The notes beneath the pieces are model-generated. The model saw only the letters and a list, made by a program, of their open reading frames with translations, was not told the origin of the DNA and ran no database searches. A stretch of DNA of 64,000 bases from NCBI RefSeq assembly GCF_014643775.1, contig NZ_BMKC01000003.1, positions 62,350 through 126,349 on the forward strand. The letters are read 5' to 3'. A program made the position numbers and the translations under genes. Source of the DNA: Arenimonas soli. GTDB lineage: Bacteria > Pseudomonadota > Gammaproteobacteria > Xanthomonadales > Xanthomonadaceae. Positions 53,197 through 61,521 of this stretch are shown here, one piece after another. Every line of letters starts with the position of its first letter. Position 1 is the first letter of the stretch.

Positions 53197-54159
53197 ATGA
53201 CTGATAGCGACCACCCCTATCCCGATTCGGCAGTGCCCGCGCTGAACGCAGCGCCGGCTTTTGCCGGCTTCTGGCGCCGCCTGGGTGCTTTTTTCATCGA
53301 TGGCCTGGTCCTTGGCTTGTTCGGCCTGCTCGTCGGCCTGGCGATCGGGGATGTCCTTGCCGGCATGGGGGGCTACGAGCGCTTCGTGGGGTTCGCGATC
53401 GCGCTGGCGTTTGGCCTGCTCAACAGCCGGCTTACCGGTGGCCGCACCCCGGGCAAGTACCTGCTGGGTATTCGCGTGGCCGACCTTTCGGGCGCCCCGA
53501 TCTCCATTCCCCGCGCCCTGCTTCGCCAGGCGGTGCTCTCGCTGCCGTTTTTCCTCAATGGCGCGCCGTTCGACGAGCAGACCCTGTTTTCGTTTTTTGG
53601 CGTGGTGCTCAGCGTGCTGCTGTTCGGCGGCATGTTCGCGATCGTCTATCTGTTCGTGTTCAACCGCAAATCCCGCCGGTCGCTGCACGACCTCGTGGCG
53701 GGAACCTGTGTCGTGCGCAGCGTGCCGCCTGGCGGCGTGCCCCCTGTCGCGCCGATCTGGCGCGGGCACCTGGTCGTGGTGGGTCTCGTGGCCCTGTTTT
53801 CGGCGGCTGCGCCTTTCCTGGGCCAGAAGTTGGCTGGCACGCCAACCTTCGAGGCACTGCTGGAAGCCAATGAAGCGCTCGGCGCCCAGCCCGATGTCGT
53901 GCGGTCCTTCATCAGCACCAATATCAACCTCGATGGCGCCCCGGTTTTTGGCGGCTATGTCTCCGTCACCCTCGTCATCGACAACAAGCGGGTGGCCAAC
54001 GAAAAACGGGCCCTGGAAATTGGCCGGCTGGTGCTGGAAGAGTATCCGCCGGCCCGCGAGAAGCAGGTCATCCTGATCACCTTCGTCCACGGCTACGACA
54101 TGGTGATCGCTTCAAGCCACAGGTCGCAGACCTACCGGTTCAAACCCGAGGAACTTTAG
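53197..54159 (+). CDS. RDD family membrane protein
   Basis: A 320-residue protein. The RDD domain (about 20-180) has 'FWRRLGAFFIDGLVLGLFGLLVGLAIG', 'GRTPGKYLLGIRVAD' (the conserved TPGK) and 'NRKSRRSLHDLVAGTCVV' (the RSLHDxxAGT ending). It has four to five helices, then a further transmembrane helix ('VVVGLVALFSAAAPFLG') and a soluble C-terminal domain of about 100 residues ('GGYVSVTLVIDNKRVANEKRALEIGRLVLEEYP') on the outside. Function unknown; the extra domain is not standard in RDD proteins. Confidence 0.85.
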   Translation: MTDSDHPYPDSAVPALNAAPAFAGFWRRLGAFFIDGLVLGLFGLLVGLAIGDVLAGMGGYERFVGFAIALAFGLLNSRLTGGRTPGKYLLGIRVADLSGAPISIPRALLRQAVLSLPFFLNGAPFDEQTLFSFFGVVLSVLLFGGMFAIVYLFVFNRKSRRSLHDLVAGTCVVRSVPPGGVPPVAPIWRGHLVVVGLVALFSAAAPFLGQKLAGTPTFEALLEANEALGAQPDVVRSFISTNINLDGAPVFGGYVSVTLVIDNKRVANEKRALEIGRLVLEEYPPAREKQVILITFVHGYDMVIASSHRSQTYRFKPEEL

Positions 54160-54205
54160 CCAGCCCTGCGCTAGCATGGGTCGCCGCCACAGCCCGGAGC
54201 GCCCC

Positions 54206-54577
54206 ATGAACCTCGGCAACTTTTCCGTCAGCCTCGCCGTCAAGGACATCAAGGCCTCGCGGGCCTTCTACGAAGCCCTGGGCTTCACTGCCTTCCATGA
54301 CCAGATGCAGCACAACTGGCTGATCATGAAAAACGGCGACACCGTGATCGGCCTGTTCCAGGGCATGTTCGAGAAGAACATGCTTTGTTTCAATCCGGGC
54401 TGGGACAACAACGGCCAGCCGGTGGACCCGTTCACCGACGTGCGCGAACTGCAGCGCCAGCTCAAGGCCAGGGGCATCACGCCGGTCAAGGAAGTGGACG
54501 AAGCCGGCGCAGGGCCCGGTTCCTGCATCGTCGTCGATCCCGACGGCAACCCGGTCCTGCTGGACCAGCACCGCTGA
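54206..54577 (+). CDS. VOC family protein (glyoxalase-like)
   Basis: A 123-residue single VOC-type protein: 'FSVSLAVKDIKASRAFYEALGFTAFHDQMQHNWLIMKNGDTVIGLFQ' at the start and 'CIVVDPDGNPVLLDQH' at the end, with the DPDGNP signature. Likely cytoplasmic, binding a small ligand. It begins 46 nt after the RDD gene and is convergent with the WYL regulator gene. WYL/YafY regulators are often next to VOC genes, so a regulatory link is possible. Confidence 0.9.
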   Translation: MNLGNFSVSLAVKDIKASRAFYEALGFTAFHDQMQHNWLIMKNGDTVIGLFQGMFEKNMLCFNPGWDNNGQPVDPFTDVRELQRQLKARGITPVKEVDEAGAGPGSCIVVDPDGNPVLLDQHR

Positions 54578-54592
54578 GTTGAAGCGGCGCGG

Positions 54593-55555
54593 TCAGGCCG
54601 GTGCGGGCGCGGCGAACACCGCCGCGGCCTGGGACAGCAGCCGCTGGATTTCATCCGGGTCCTCGGTGCAATCCACCAGCGTCATCGGCCGCCCCACCAT
54701 CAGCACCTGCGCCACCAGTGTCTCGGGGCTGTCGGCGCCGACGCGCAGCAGGCTGTGCGTGTCCGATTCCGCTTCCAGGATGCCGAACCACAGCGGCATC
54801 ACCGCTTCGAGTTCGGCGACTGTGCCTTCCAGGCGCAGCGTCGCGCGGCAGCTGAAGGGGGAATAGGCGATGCCGCGCTCGAGGCGTTGCGCCACGTCTG
54901 CGGGCACCGCGCGCGGGGCGAATGTTCCGCCCACCCGCGGTGGCGCTTCGATGCGGTCCACGCGGAAGCTGCGCCAGTCCTCGCGCGTTTTGTCCCAGGC
55001 CAGCAGGTACCAGCGGCGGCCGTAGTTCGCCAGGCGCTGGGGTTCTACCTGGCGCTGGCTCGTTTCGCCGGCGTGGTTGCGATAGCCGAACGAAAGGCTG
55101 CGGCCATCGCGGCAGGCCGTGGCCAATTCCTGCAGCAGGTCGGCCTGCACCAGCGGCGGCGCGTTGCGCAGGGACAGCGTGACGGCATGCAGGGCGCTGG
55201 ATCGGCGGCGCAGGCGCGTGGGCATCATCTGGTCCAGCTTGCCCAGCAGTCGCAGCGAGGTTTCTTCGAAACCGCCGACGTAGGCGGTGGCCGCGCGCAG
55301 CGCCAGGGCCAGGGCCACGGCTTCCTCGTCGTCGAGCACCAGCGGCGGCAGGTCGGCGCCGCGGCCCAGCGCATAGCCGCCGCCGACGCCGGACGAGGCT
55401 TCCACCGGGTAGCCGAGTTCGCGCAGGCGGTCGACGTCGCGGCGCACGGTGCGCGCATCCACGCCCAGTTCTTCGGACAGCGCCGCGCCCGACCAATGCC
55501 GCCGCGATTGCAGCAGGCTGGCCAGGCGCAGCAGGCGGGCGGAGGTCGAAAACAC
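54593..55555 (-). CDS. WYL-domain (YafY/DeoR-type) transcriptional regulator
   Basis: A 320-residue regulator. The HTH_11 at 1-60 is 'RLLRLASLLQSRRHWSGAALSEELGVDARTVRRDVDRLRELGYPVEA'. The WYL domain at about 140-225 has 'LSFGYRNHAGETSQRQVEPQRLANYGRRWYLLAWDKTREDWRSFRVDRI', with the WYL-like 'RWYLLAW', and a WCX-type C-terminus follows. The start is GTG (55555); no ATG fits better. A perfect dyad lies 16 nt upstream in the gap shared with the GST gene, so autoregulation and control of the GST gene are likely. Confidence 0.93.
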   Translation of the reverse strand: MFSTSARLLRLASLLQSRRHWSGAALSEELGVDARTVRRDVDRLRELGYPVEASSGVGGGYALGRGADLPPLVLDDEEAVALALALRAATAYVGGFEETSLRLLGKLDQMMPTRLRRRSSALHAVTLSLRNAPPLVQADLLQELATACRDGRSLSFGYRNHAGETSQRQVEPQRLANYGRRWYLLAWDKTREDWRSFRVDRIEAPPRVGGTFAPRAVPADVAQRLERGIAYSPFSCRATLRLEGTVAELEAVMPLWFGILEAESDTHSLLRVGADSPETLVAQVLMVGRPMTLVDCTEDPDEIQRLLSQAAAVFAAPAPA

Positions 55556-55571
55556 GCCGGCAGCCTATCGA

Positions 55572-55586
55572 GGACAGTAACTGTCC
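55572..55586. promoter_or_regulatory. Perfect operator palindrome GGACAGT-A-ACTGTCC
   Basis: A 15-bp dyad with a one-base centre in the 78-nt divergent gap between the WYL regulator (GTG 16 nt away) and the GST gene (ATG 47 nt away). GACAGTnACTGTC is the kind of site bound by YafY/DeoR-type WYL regulators. It probably represses or activates both genes. Confidence 0.7.
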
Positions 55587-55633
55587 GCAATCAGGACTAG
55601 GCTTTCCCCCACCTGCCCACCAGAGGAATCGCC

Positions 55634-56275
55634 ATGACCACGCCCGCGCTCACCCTGTACCACAACCCCAAGTCCCGATCGGCCGGCACCCGCGTGCTGC
55701 TCGAAGCCCTGGGCGTGGACTACGCCATCAAGACGATCGATTTCACGGCCGGTGAAACGCGCACGCCGGAATTCCTGGCGCTCAACCCGCTGGGCAAGCT
55801 GCCGACCCTGGTGCACGGCGACGCGGTGGTCACCGAGCAGGTGGCCATCACCATTTACCTGGCCGACCGTTTCCCGGAAGCCGGCCTGGCGCCGGCCTTC
55901 GACCATCCGCAACGCGGCCCCTACCTGCGCTGGCTCGCCTATTACGCGGCCTGCTTCGAACCGGCGGTGGTCGACCACGCCTTCAAGCGCGAACCGATCG
56001 AGCCCTCGACCTCGCCCTACCGCGACTACGACACCGTCATCCAGACCCTGGCCGACCAGCTCGCGCGCGCCGACTACCTGCTGGGCGACACGCTCACCGC
56101 CGCCGACCTGCACTGGGGCACGGCGCTGAAGTGGACCACCAACTTCGGCATCGTGCCCAAGCTGCCGGTGTTCATGGCCTACATCGACCGCGTCTGCGCG
56201 CACCCGGCCTGCGTGCGTGCCAGTGAACTGGACGAAAAATTGGCTGCCACGCTGCCTGGTCCAGCTCAGGCGTAG
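55634..56275 (+). CDS. Glutathione S-transferase family protein
   Basis: A 213-residue protein. An N-terminal thioredoxin-like domain ('LTLYHNPKSRSAGTRVLLEALGVDY', 'FLALNPLGKLPTLVHGDAVVTEQVAITIYLADRFPEAGL' with the cis-Pro and the EQ pair that binds glutathione) is followed by an all-helical C-terminal domain ('YLLGDTLTAADLHWGTALKWT', N-capping box). Ser in 'SRSAGTR' is the likely activating residue. It conjugates or reduces electrophiles with glutathione. It is divergent from the WYL regulator and shares the operator. Confidence 0.92.
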   Translation: MTTPALTLYHNPKSRSAGTRVLLEALGVDYAIKTIDFTAGETRTPEFLALNPLGKLPTLVHGDAVVTEQVAITIYLADRFPEAGLAPAFDHPQRGPYLRWLAYYAACFEPAVVDHAFKREPIEPSTSPYRDYDTVIQTLADQLARADYLLGDTLTAADLHWGTALKWTTNFGIVPKLPVFMAYIDRVCAHPACVRASELDEKLAATLPGPAQA

Positions 56276-56343
56276 TTGGCGGGGGAGCCACCGGTGCGCC
56301 CGCGAGGCTAGAATCGGGGCTTTCCACTTCAGGTCCGATCCCG

Positions 56344-56583
56344 ATGATGAAATACGGCTTCGCCCGACTGCTGACTTCCGTCCTCATCTTTGCCGGTCTG
56401 GCCATGACGCTCCTTGGGCTGGCCATCGCCGCTGCTGGCCTGATGTCGTACAGCGCCGTGCTGATGATTCCGAGCGCCCTGGGGATCTCCGTGGGTGGCG
56501 TACTGCTGGCGCTCGTGGGCTTTGGCTTCCGGGCCCTGTTCGATATCGCCGAAGCCAAGCTCGCCGCCCGCGACCTGCCCTGA
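56344..56583 (+). CDS. Small membrane protein
   Basis: A 79-residue protein with two transmembrane helices ('LLTSVLIFAGLAMTLLGLAIAAAGLM' and 'LGISVGGVLLALVGFGFRALFDIAEA') and a short C-terminal amphipathic tail. I recognise no family. It ends 10 nt before the nitroreductase ATG and is probably co-transcribed with it. Confidence 0.65.
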   Translation: MMKYGFARLLTSVLIFAGLAMTLLGLAIAAAGLMSYSAVLMIPSALGISVGGVLLALVGFGFRALFDIAEAKLAARDLP

Positions 56584-56593
56584 GGTAAAACCC

Positions 56594-57262
56594 ATGTCCC
56601 AGGCGCCCATGGTTCCGCTGCCTGTGCCGCCCGCGCTGGACGACCAGCAGCGTCTCGCGCGGACCCGCGAATTCGCGGAAAACATGGCGCGCCGCCGCAC
56701 GGTGCGCGACTTCGCGCCCACGCCGGTGCCGCGCGAAGTCATCGAAGCCTGCCTGCAGGCCGCCGGCACCGCGCCCAGCGGTGCCAACCAGCAGCCCTGG
56801 TCCTTCGTGGCGGTGTCGGACCCGGCGCTCAAGCACAAGATCCGCCTCGCCGCCGAAGCCGAGGAGCGCGAGTTCTACGAACGCCGCGCCCCCGATGAAT
56901 GGCTGGAAGCCCTGGCGCCGCTGGGCACCGACGACCACAAGCCTTTCCTGGAAATCGCGCCCTGGCTGGTCGCGGTCTTCTACGAACGCACCGGCCCGGA
57001 AGTGGATGGCCGCAAGGCCAAGCGCTACTACCCTCATGAATCCACCGGCATCGCCTGCGGCATGCTCATCGCCGCCCTGCACCAGGCCGGCCTGGCCACG
57101 CTGACGCACACGCCCAGCCCCATGGCCTTCCTCAACGAACTGCTGGACCGGCCGCGCAACGAAGTGCCCTACCTGCTGCTGGTCGTCGGCCACCCCGCGC
57201 CGGGCTGCCAGGTGCCCGACATCCGCCGCAAGAAACTCGAAGAGTTCGCGCATTTCCGCTGA
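56594..57262 (+). CDS. Nitroreductase family protein
   Basis: A 222-residue FMN-dependent nitroreductase. The FMN-binding N-terminal motif is 'RRRTVRDFAPTPVPREVIEACLQAAGTAPSGANQQPWSFVAVSD', with 'STGIACGMLIAALHQAGLATLTHTPSPMAFLNELLDRP' in the middle and 'PYLLLVVGHPAPGCQVPDIRRKKLEEF' at the C-terminus. This resembles the iodotyrosine deiodinase/BluB-like branch of the superfamily more than NfsA/B. It reduces quinones, nitro or halogenated aromatics with NAD(P)H; the substrate is unknown. Confidence 0.92.
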   Translation: MSQAPMVPLPVPPALDDQQRLARTREFAENMARRRTVRDFAPTPVPREVIEACLQAAGTAPSGANQQPWSFVAVSDPALKHKIRLAAEAEEREFYERRAPDEWLEALAPLGTDDHKPFLEIAPWLVAVFYERTGPEVDGRKAKRYYPHESTGIACGMLIAALHQAGLATLTHTPSPMAFLNELLDRPRNEVPYLLLVVGHPAPGCQVPDIRRKKLEEFAHFR

Positions 57263-57349
57263 CAGGCCCACGCTGGGGAGGGGGCGCTTGCCGTGTCACA
57301 CTTCCCGCTATCGCTCGTTGTTTACAACACCCACCCAACGAGCCCGGCC

Positions 57350-58384
57350 ATGACCCCCGACGTCCTCAACACCCTGATCGAACGCGACCTGCCGGCGGCC
57401 CGCAACGGCGACGCCGTCGCCTACGGCCGTCTCGTTTCCGCCACCCAGCGCATGGTCGCCAGTGTCGCCATGGCCATCACGCGCGACCTGCAGACCAGCG
57501 AAGACATCGCCCAGGACACCTTCCTCACCGCCTGGCAGCGCATCGGCCAGCTTGGCAGTGCCAGCAGCTTCCTGCCCTGGCTGCGGCAGGTGGCGCGCAA
57601 CCGCGCCATCGACCACGTGCGCGCGGGCCGCTACCGGGAAACACCGGCGGACCCGATGGACTACCTGGCCGAGGTCGCCGGCGACCCGCAGCACGGCCCG
57701 GCTGAAACCTTCGCCCGCGAGCACGAGGCCAGGCAGCTGGCAGACGCCCTGGACGAAATTCCGGAAACCAGCCGCGACGTGCTGCTGCTGTATTACCGCG
57801 AAGGCGAACGCAGCCAGTCGGTGGCGGCGCTGCTGGGCATCAGCGACGCCGCCGTGCGCAAGCGCCTGCAGCGGGGCCGCGACAGCCTGCGCGCCGAACT
57901 GCTGAAGCGTTTCGCCGACGCGGCCCGCAGCAGCGCACCGGGCGTGGCCTTCACCGCGACTATCGGCACGGCGATCGCGATGTCGGTGCCGGCGACGGCG
58001 GCGGCAGCGGTGGCCGGCACCGGCGCCGCCAAATCGGGCGCCGCGGGTTTCGCGGCGAAATTGTCGCTGGGCACGCTGTCTGGCCTGTTCGCCGCCATCG
58101 GCCTGGTGCTTGCCGCCAGCGTGTGGGAAATGCGCGGTTACCTGCGCAAGGCCCGCAGCCCGGCCGAACGCCGCGCCCTGGTGCACAACGCCATCGTCTA
58201 CGGCGCGCTGATGGCCAGCTACGTGGCGGTGCTGGCCTGGAGCGTGTTCGACGCCTGGTCCGCCAGCCAGATCATGGCCACGGCCTGCGGCGTTTCCCTG
58301 CTGCTGTTCGTGCTTACCTTTGAACGGCGCCGACACCAGCGCCGGCACGGGCAGGCGGCCGGGCGCGCCGGGGGAAGGGTCTGA
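57350..58384 (+). CDS. ECF sigma factor with C-terminal membrane domain
   Basis: A 344-residue protein. Sigma region 2 ('AYGRLVSATQRMVASVAMAITRDLQTSEDIAQDTFLTAWQRIGQL') and region 4 ('LLYYREGERSQSVAALLGISDAAVRKRLQRGRDSLRAELL') occupy 1-190. Residues 200-330 contain four hydrophobic helices ('VAFTATIGTAIAMSVPATAAAAVAG', 'GLFAAIGLVLAASVW', 'NAIVYGALMASYVAVLAW', 'MATACGVSLLLFVLTF') and a basic tail. It is a membrane-tethered sigma factor, without an adjacent anti-sigma gene. Start chosen at MTPDVLN; the 5' region (57322-57333) contains the imperfect dyad GTTGT-TT-ACAAC. Confidence 0.9.
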   Translation: MTPDVLNTLIERDLPAARNGDAVAYGRLVSATQRMVASVAMAITRDLQTSEDIAQDTFLTAWQRIGQLGSASSFLPWLRQVARNRAIDHVRAGRYRETPADPMDYLAEVAGDPQHGPAETFAREHEARQLADALDEIPETSRDVLLLYYREGERSQSVAALLGISDAAVRKRLQRGRDSLRAELLKRFADAARSSAPGVAFTATIGTAIAMSVPATAAAAVAGTGAAKSGAAGFAAKLSLGTLSGLFAAIGLVLAASVWEMRGYLRKARSPAERRALVHNAIVYGALMASYVAVLAWSVFDAWSASQIMATACGVSLLLFVLTFERRRHQRRHGQAAGRAGGRV

Positions 58385-58393
58385 TCGTCACGG

Positions 58394-59440
58394 TCAGTTC
58401 TCAGGGCTGAGCCCACGCGCCGCGTCCTGCACGAGCACGGGCAGGATGCGCGTGCCCATCCATTGCATCGGTTCGCTGGCTTCGGGCGTGTTGTAGCGGC
58501 TGCCGGCGAAGGCAGCGCTTGTTTCCAGCCCGGGGAACAGAAACAGATAGTTGCCGCCGTTGCCCCAGGCCATCCAGACCGGCTGGTCGCCCAGCTTCGG
58601 GCCGCGTGCACGGTCGAGCCACCACAGGTAACCGTATCGCTGCGGCCGGTCGGGTACGGCGGTGTGTTCGGTCGTCATGGCCTCTATCCACGCCGCGCTG
58701 ACCACGCGCTGGCCGTCGTATTCACCGCGCTGGATCACCATCTGTCCGATCCGCGCCAGGTCGCGGGGGTGCAGGGCCAGATGGCCGCCGGTATCGGTAT
58801 CGCGTCCGCGGTTCCAGGTCTCCCACGTCGCGTTGCCGATACCAAGCGGCGCGAACAGGCCCCTGGCGGCGAACACCGGCACCGGCTCGCCGGTGGCATT
58901 GGCCAGGATACGACCCAGGGCCACGACGTTGCCGGTGCAGTAGGAGAAGCGCGTGCCGGGTTCGTCCCGCATCGGCTGCCTGGCCCAGAAAGCGAGCCAG
59001 TCGCGCTTGCGGTACATCTTGTCTTCGTGGCCCGGGGAGTCGCGCACCCAGTCGTTGCAGTCGAGGCCACTTCGCATGGTCAGCAGGTCCTGCAGTCGCA
59101 TGCGCTGCTTGCGGGGGTCGTCGGCGAAGGCCTGCGCCAGCTCCGGCAACAGCTCCAGCACGGGGGTTTCAACCGACGGAATGTGGCCGCGGTCGATCGC
59201 GATGCCCACCAGCAGCGCGGTGATCGACTTGGTCGCCGACCGAATGTCGCGGCCGCTTGACGGCAGGCTTTCGCCGTAGCCTTCGGCCAGCAACTGGCCA
59301 TCACGCATTACCACCATGCCGTCGATGCGCGGGTGTTTGCCGCTGGCGATCTCGCGGGCCAGCGACGTCAGGGGATCGGCGTGTGCCGGGGCCGCGAAAA
59401 GGGCCGCCAGGAAAAGCAAGAAGAGGGACTTGAAGGTCAC
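58394..59440 (-). CDS. Exported serine hydrolase (class C beta-lactamase / S12 family)
   Basis: A 348-residue protein with a signal peptide (1-21, 'LFAAPAHA'). The SxxK active site is 'IRSATKSITALLVGIAI', the Tyr motif 'YCTGN' is a variant of YxN, and late residues in 'GYLWWLDRARG' and 'WMAWGNGGNYLFLFPG' form the KTG-equivalent region (here with 'GNGG'). Such proteins are penicillin-binding-like esterases or D-amino peptidases rather than true beta-lactamases. The start is GTG with GGAG upstream. It is convergent with the ECF gene (9 nt gap). Confidence 0.9.
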   Translation of the reverse strand: MTFKSLFLLFLAALFAAPAHADPLTSLAREIASGKHPRIDGMVVMRDGQLLAEGYGESLPSSGRDIRSATKSITALLVGIAIDRGHIPSVETPVLELLPELAQAFADDPRKQRMRLQDLLTMRSGLDCNDWVRDSPGHEDKMYRKRDWLAFWARQPMRDEPGTRFSYCTGNVVALGRILANATGEPVPVFAARGLFAPLGIGNATWETWNRGRDTDTGGHLALHPRDLARIGQMVIQRGEYDGQRVVSAAWIEAMTTEHTAVPDRPQRYGYLWWLDRARGPKLGDQPVWMAWGNGGNYLFLFPGLETSAAFAGSRYNTPEASEPMQWMGTRILPVLVQDAARGLSPEN

Positions 59441-59479
59441 GGGCGTCTCCGACTGATCGGTGGGCAGGAGCGTAATCGT

Positions 59480-60685
59480 TCAGTGGCCGGCTTGCCGCCG
59501 CATCGGCTGCACCTGCAGGTAGGTCAGGGACCGCCACAGCCACTCAAGTGGGCCGAAGCGGAACCGCGCCAGCCACCAGCGGCTTGCCGCAAGCTGCAGC
59601 GCCAGGATAAACACGCTGGCGACCAGGGTGCCGACCAGGCCGAACCGGGCGCCCAGGCCAAGCCCGATGCCGTAGAAGAGTACGACGGCGATGATCGTCT
59701 GGCCGATGTAGTGGGTCAGCGCCATCCGGCCCAGCGGCGCCAGCAGCGCGATCGGTCGCCGCCATCGCTGCCGCTGGAACAGCAGCACCAGGCCCGCCAG
59801 GTACAGCAGGCCCATCGCCAGTGGTGCGGCGAACCGTGCCAGGCGCAGCGCCATCTTTCCCGGTCCGCTGTCGAGCCAGGGCAGCGCCTCGCCGAACACG
59901 CCGGCCGAGCGCAGCGCGAAGAACACCGTCAGGCCGCCGCCGATCAGCAACATGGCGACAAACAGTCGCCGCCAGAAGCGCAGGTGCCGTTCCGGGTGCT
60001 GCAACACGCCGCTTCGGCCCAGGGCCGCGCCGATCATCAGCCGGCCCAGCACGTAGGCCGGCAGGAACCACACGGCGATCCGCATGCGCAGGTCGCGCTC
60101 GAGGTTGCCCGCCAGCATCGTGCCGACATCGCCCGACTGGAACGCCGCCAGCGCCCGCGCGGCGGAGTCGGTGCTGCTTATCTGCGGCGGCAGCAGGCCG
60201 GGCACCACCGGCTGCAGCCACACCGGCAGCCCGACGCAGACGATCACGCCCAGTCCCGCCAGCCATCGGTCGGGCAGGCGCGACAGCGGAATCAGCAGCA
60301 GCCCCAGCACGGCGTAGTAGCGCAGGATGTCGCCCCACCAGAACAGGTAGGCATGCACCAGCCCGAAGCCGAACAGCAAGGCCAGCCGGCGCAGGTAGCG
60401 GCGCGTGCCTGCGGCATCGTCCGCGGCGCGTCGTTGCTGTAGCGCGAAGCCCACCCCGAACAGCAGCGAAAACAGCGTGATCGAGGTGCCGTCCACCAGC
60501 GCGGCCATGAATGGCTGCAGCCAGGCGTCGATGCCGGCGCTGGCGAGGGCGGCGCGTTCGTCGCGCGGCAGCAGGTCGTACAGGCTCAGGCTGCGCAGGT
60601 TGACCAGCAGCACGCCGAACAGCGCGAAGCCGCGCAGGGCGTCGAGCAGTTCTGAGCGCTCGCCCTGCGGCGTCGCAGCCCTCAA
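59480..60685 (-). CDS. DUF418 family membrane protein
   Basis: About 401 residues. 'ERSELLDALRGFALFGVLLVNL' is the classic N-terminus of DUF418, and 'WLARFRFGPLEWLWRSLTYLQVQPM' is the conserved C-terminal GPxEWxWRxLTY motif. There are about ten transmembrane helices between. A TTG start at 60685 with a TTGA overlap of the AraC stop gives the best fit; a GTG at 60721 would also be in frame. The function is unknown; the family resembles acyltransferase-like membrane proteins. Confidence 0.88.
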   Translation of the reverse strand: MRAATPQGERSELLDALRGFALFGVLLVNLRSLSLYDLLPRDERAALASAGIDAWLQPFMAALVDGTSITLFSLLFGVGFALQQRRAADDAAGTRRYLRRLALLFGFGLVHAYLFWWGDILRYYAVLGLLLIPLSRLPDRWLAGLGVIVCVGLPVWLQPVVPGLLPPQISSTDSAARALAAFQSGDVGTMLAGNLERDLRMRIAVWFLPAYVLGRLMIGAALGRSGVLQHPERHLRFWRRLFVAMLLIGGGLTVFFALRSAGVFGEALPWLDSGPGKMALRLARFAAPLAMGLLYLAGLVLLFQRQRWRRPIALLAPLGRMALTHYIGQTIIAVVLFYGIGLGLGARFGLVGTLVASVFILALQLAASRWWLARFRFGPLEWLWRSLTYLQVQPMRRQAGH

Positions 60686-61515
60686 ACCGACTTCAGCCAC
60701 TGCCGCGGCGACAGGCCGCACACGGAGGCGAATGCCCGCGACAACGCCGCTGCACTCCCGTAGCCCACCTGCTGCGCGATGCGTTCAAGCTTGTCGCCGC
60801 GGCGCAGCGCGTCCTGGGCCAAAGTGATGCGGTAGCCGGCCAGGTAGGCCGAAGGCGGCGTGCCCACGCGGTCGGCGAACACCTGGGCAAACCGGCTGCG
60901 CGACATGCCGGCGACGGCGGCCAGGGACTCGAGCGTCCACGCGGTAGCCGGCGCTTCGTGCATCGCCGTCAGTGCCTTGGCCAGCTGCGGGTGGCCCAGC
61001 CCGGCCAGCGGCCCGCTTTGCACCAGGCCGCTGTCGAGCAGATGCCGAAGCAGCAGCACCAGCACCGCGTCGAACAAACGGTCCACCAGCACCTGCCGGC
61101 CGCAGCGCCGGGCGAAGGCTTCGTCGAACAGCAGGTCGAGCACCGGCAGGGCGCTGGGCAGCGCCGACAGCGGCAGCTGCACGAAGGCGGGCAACGCACG
61201 GGTGATCGGGTTGGTCGCGCCACCGCCGAAGTCGAGGTTGGCGCAGGCCATGTCGGCGCCGGTGCTGGCGTCGGCGATGAAGCGGTGCGGCAGCGGGCGC
61301 GGATAGAACAGCAGGCTCGGTTCCTGCACCAGGTGTTCTTCGCCGGCGTGCCGCACCGTCAGCGGGCCGCGGCGCACCAGGTGCAGCTGGCCCAGGCCGT
61401 TGTCGTCGAAGTGATTGATGCCGCACAGCGGGCCGCTGTGGAACATGCGCGCGCTGACGCTGAAGCGCTGCAGAAGCCCCTGCAGGCGGTCAACGGGCGC
61501 GGCGCTGCCGTCCAT
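60682..61515 (-). CDS. AraC-family transcriptional regulator with cupin N-terminus
   Basis: A 277-residue protein. An N-terminal cupin-type sensor ('FHSGPLCGINHFDDNGLGQLHLVRRGPLTVRHAGEEHLVQEPSLLFYPRPLPHRF', like Cupin_6) is followed by a C-terminal double HTH ('WTLESLAAVAGMSRSRFAQVFADRVGTPPSAYLAGYRITLAQDALRRGDKLERIAQQVGYGSAAALSRAFASVCGLSPRQW'). It starts 6 nt after the beta-lactamase stop and its TGA overlaps the start of the DUF418 gene, so it is in an operon with both. Confidence 0.92.
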   Translation of the reverse strand: MDGSAAPVDRLQGLLQRFSVSARMFHSGPLCGINHFDDNGLGQLHLVRRGPLTVRHAGEEHLVQEPSLLFYPRPLPHRFIADASTGADMACANLDFGGGATNPITRALPAFVQLPLSALPSALPVLDLLFDEAFARRCGRQVLVDRLFDAVLVLLLRHLLDSGLVQSGPLAGLGHPQLAKALTAMHEAPATAWTLESLAAVAGMSRSRFAQVFADRVGTPPSAYLAGYRITLAQDALRRGDKLERIAQQVGYGSAAALSRAFASVCGLSPRQWLKSV

Positions 61516-61521
61516 GCCGGC

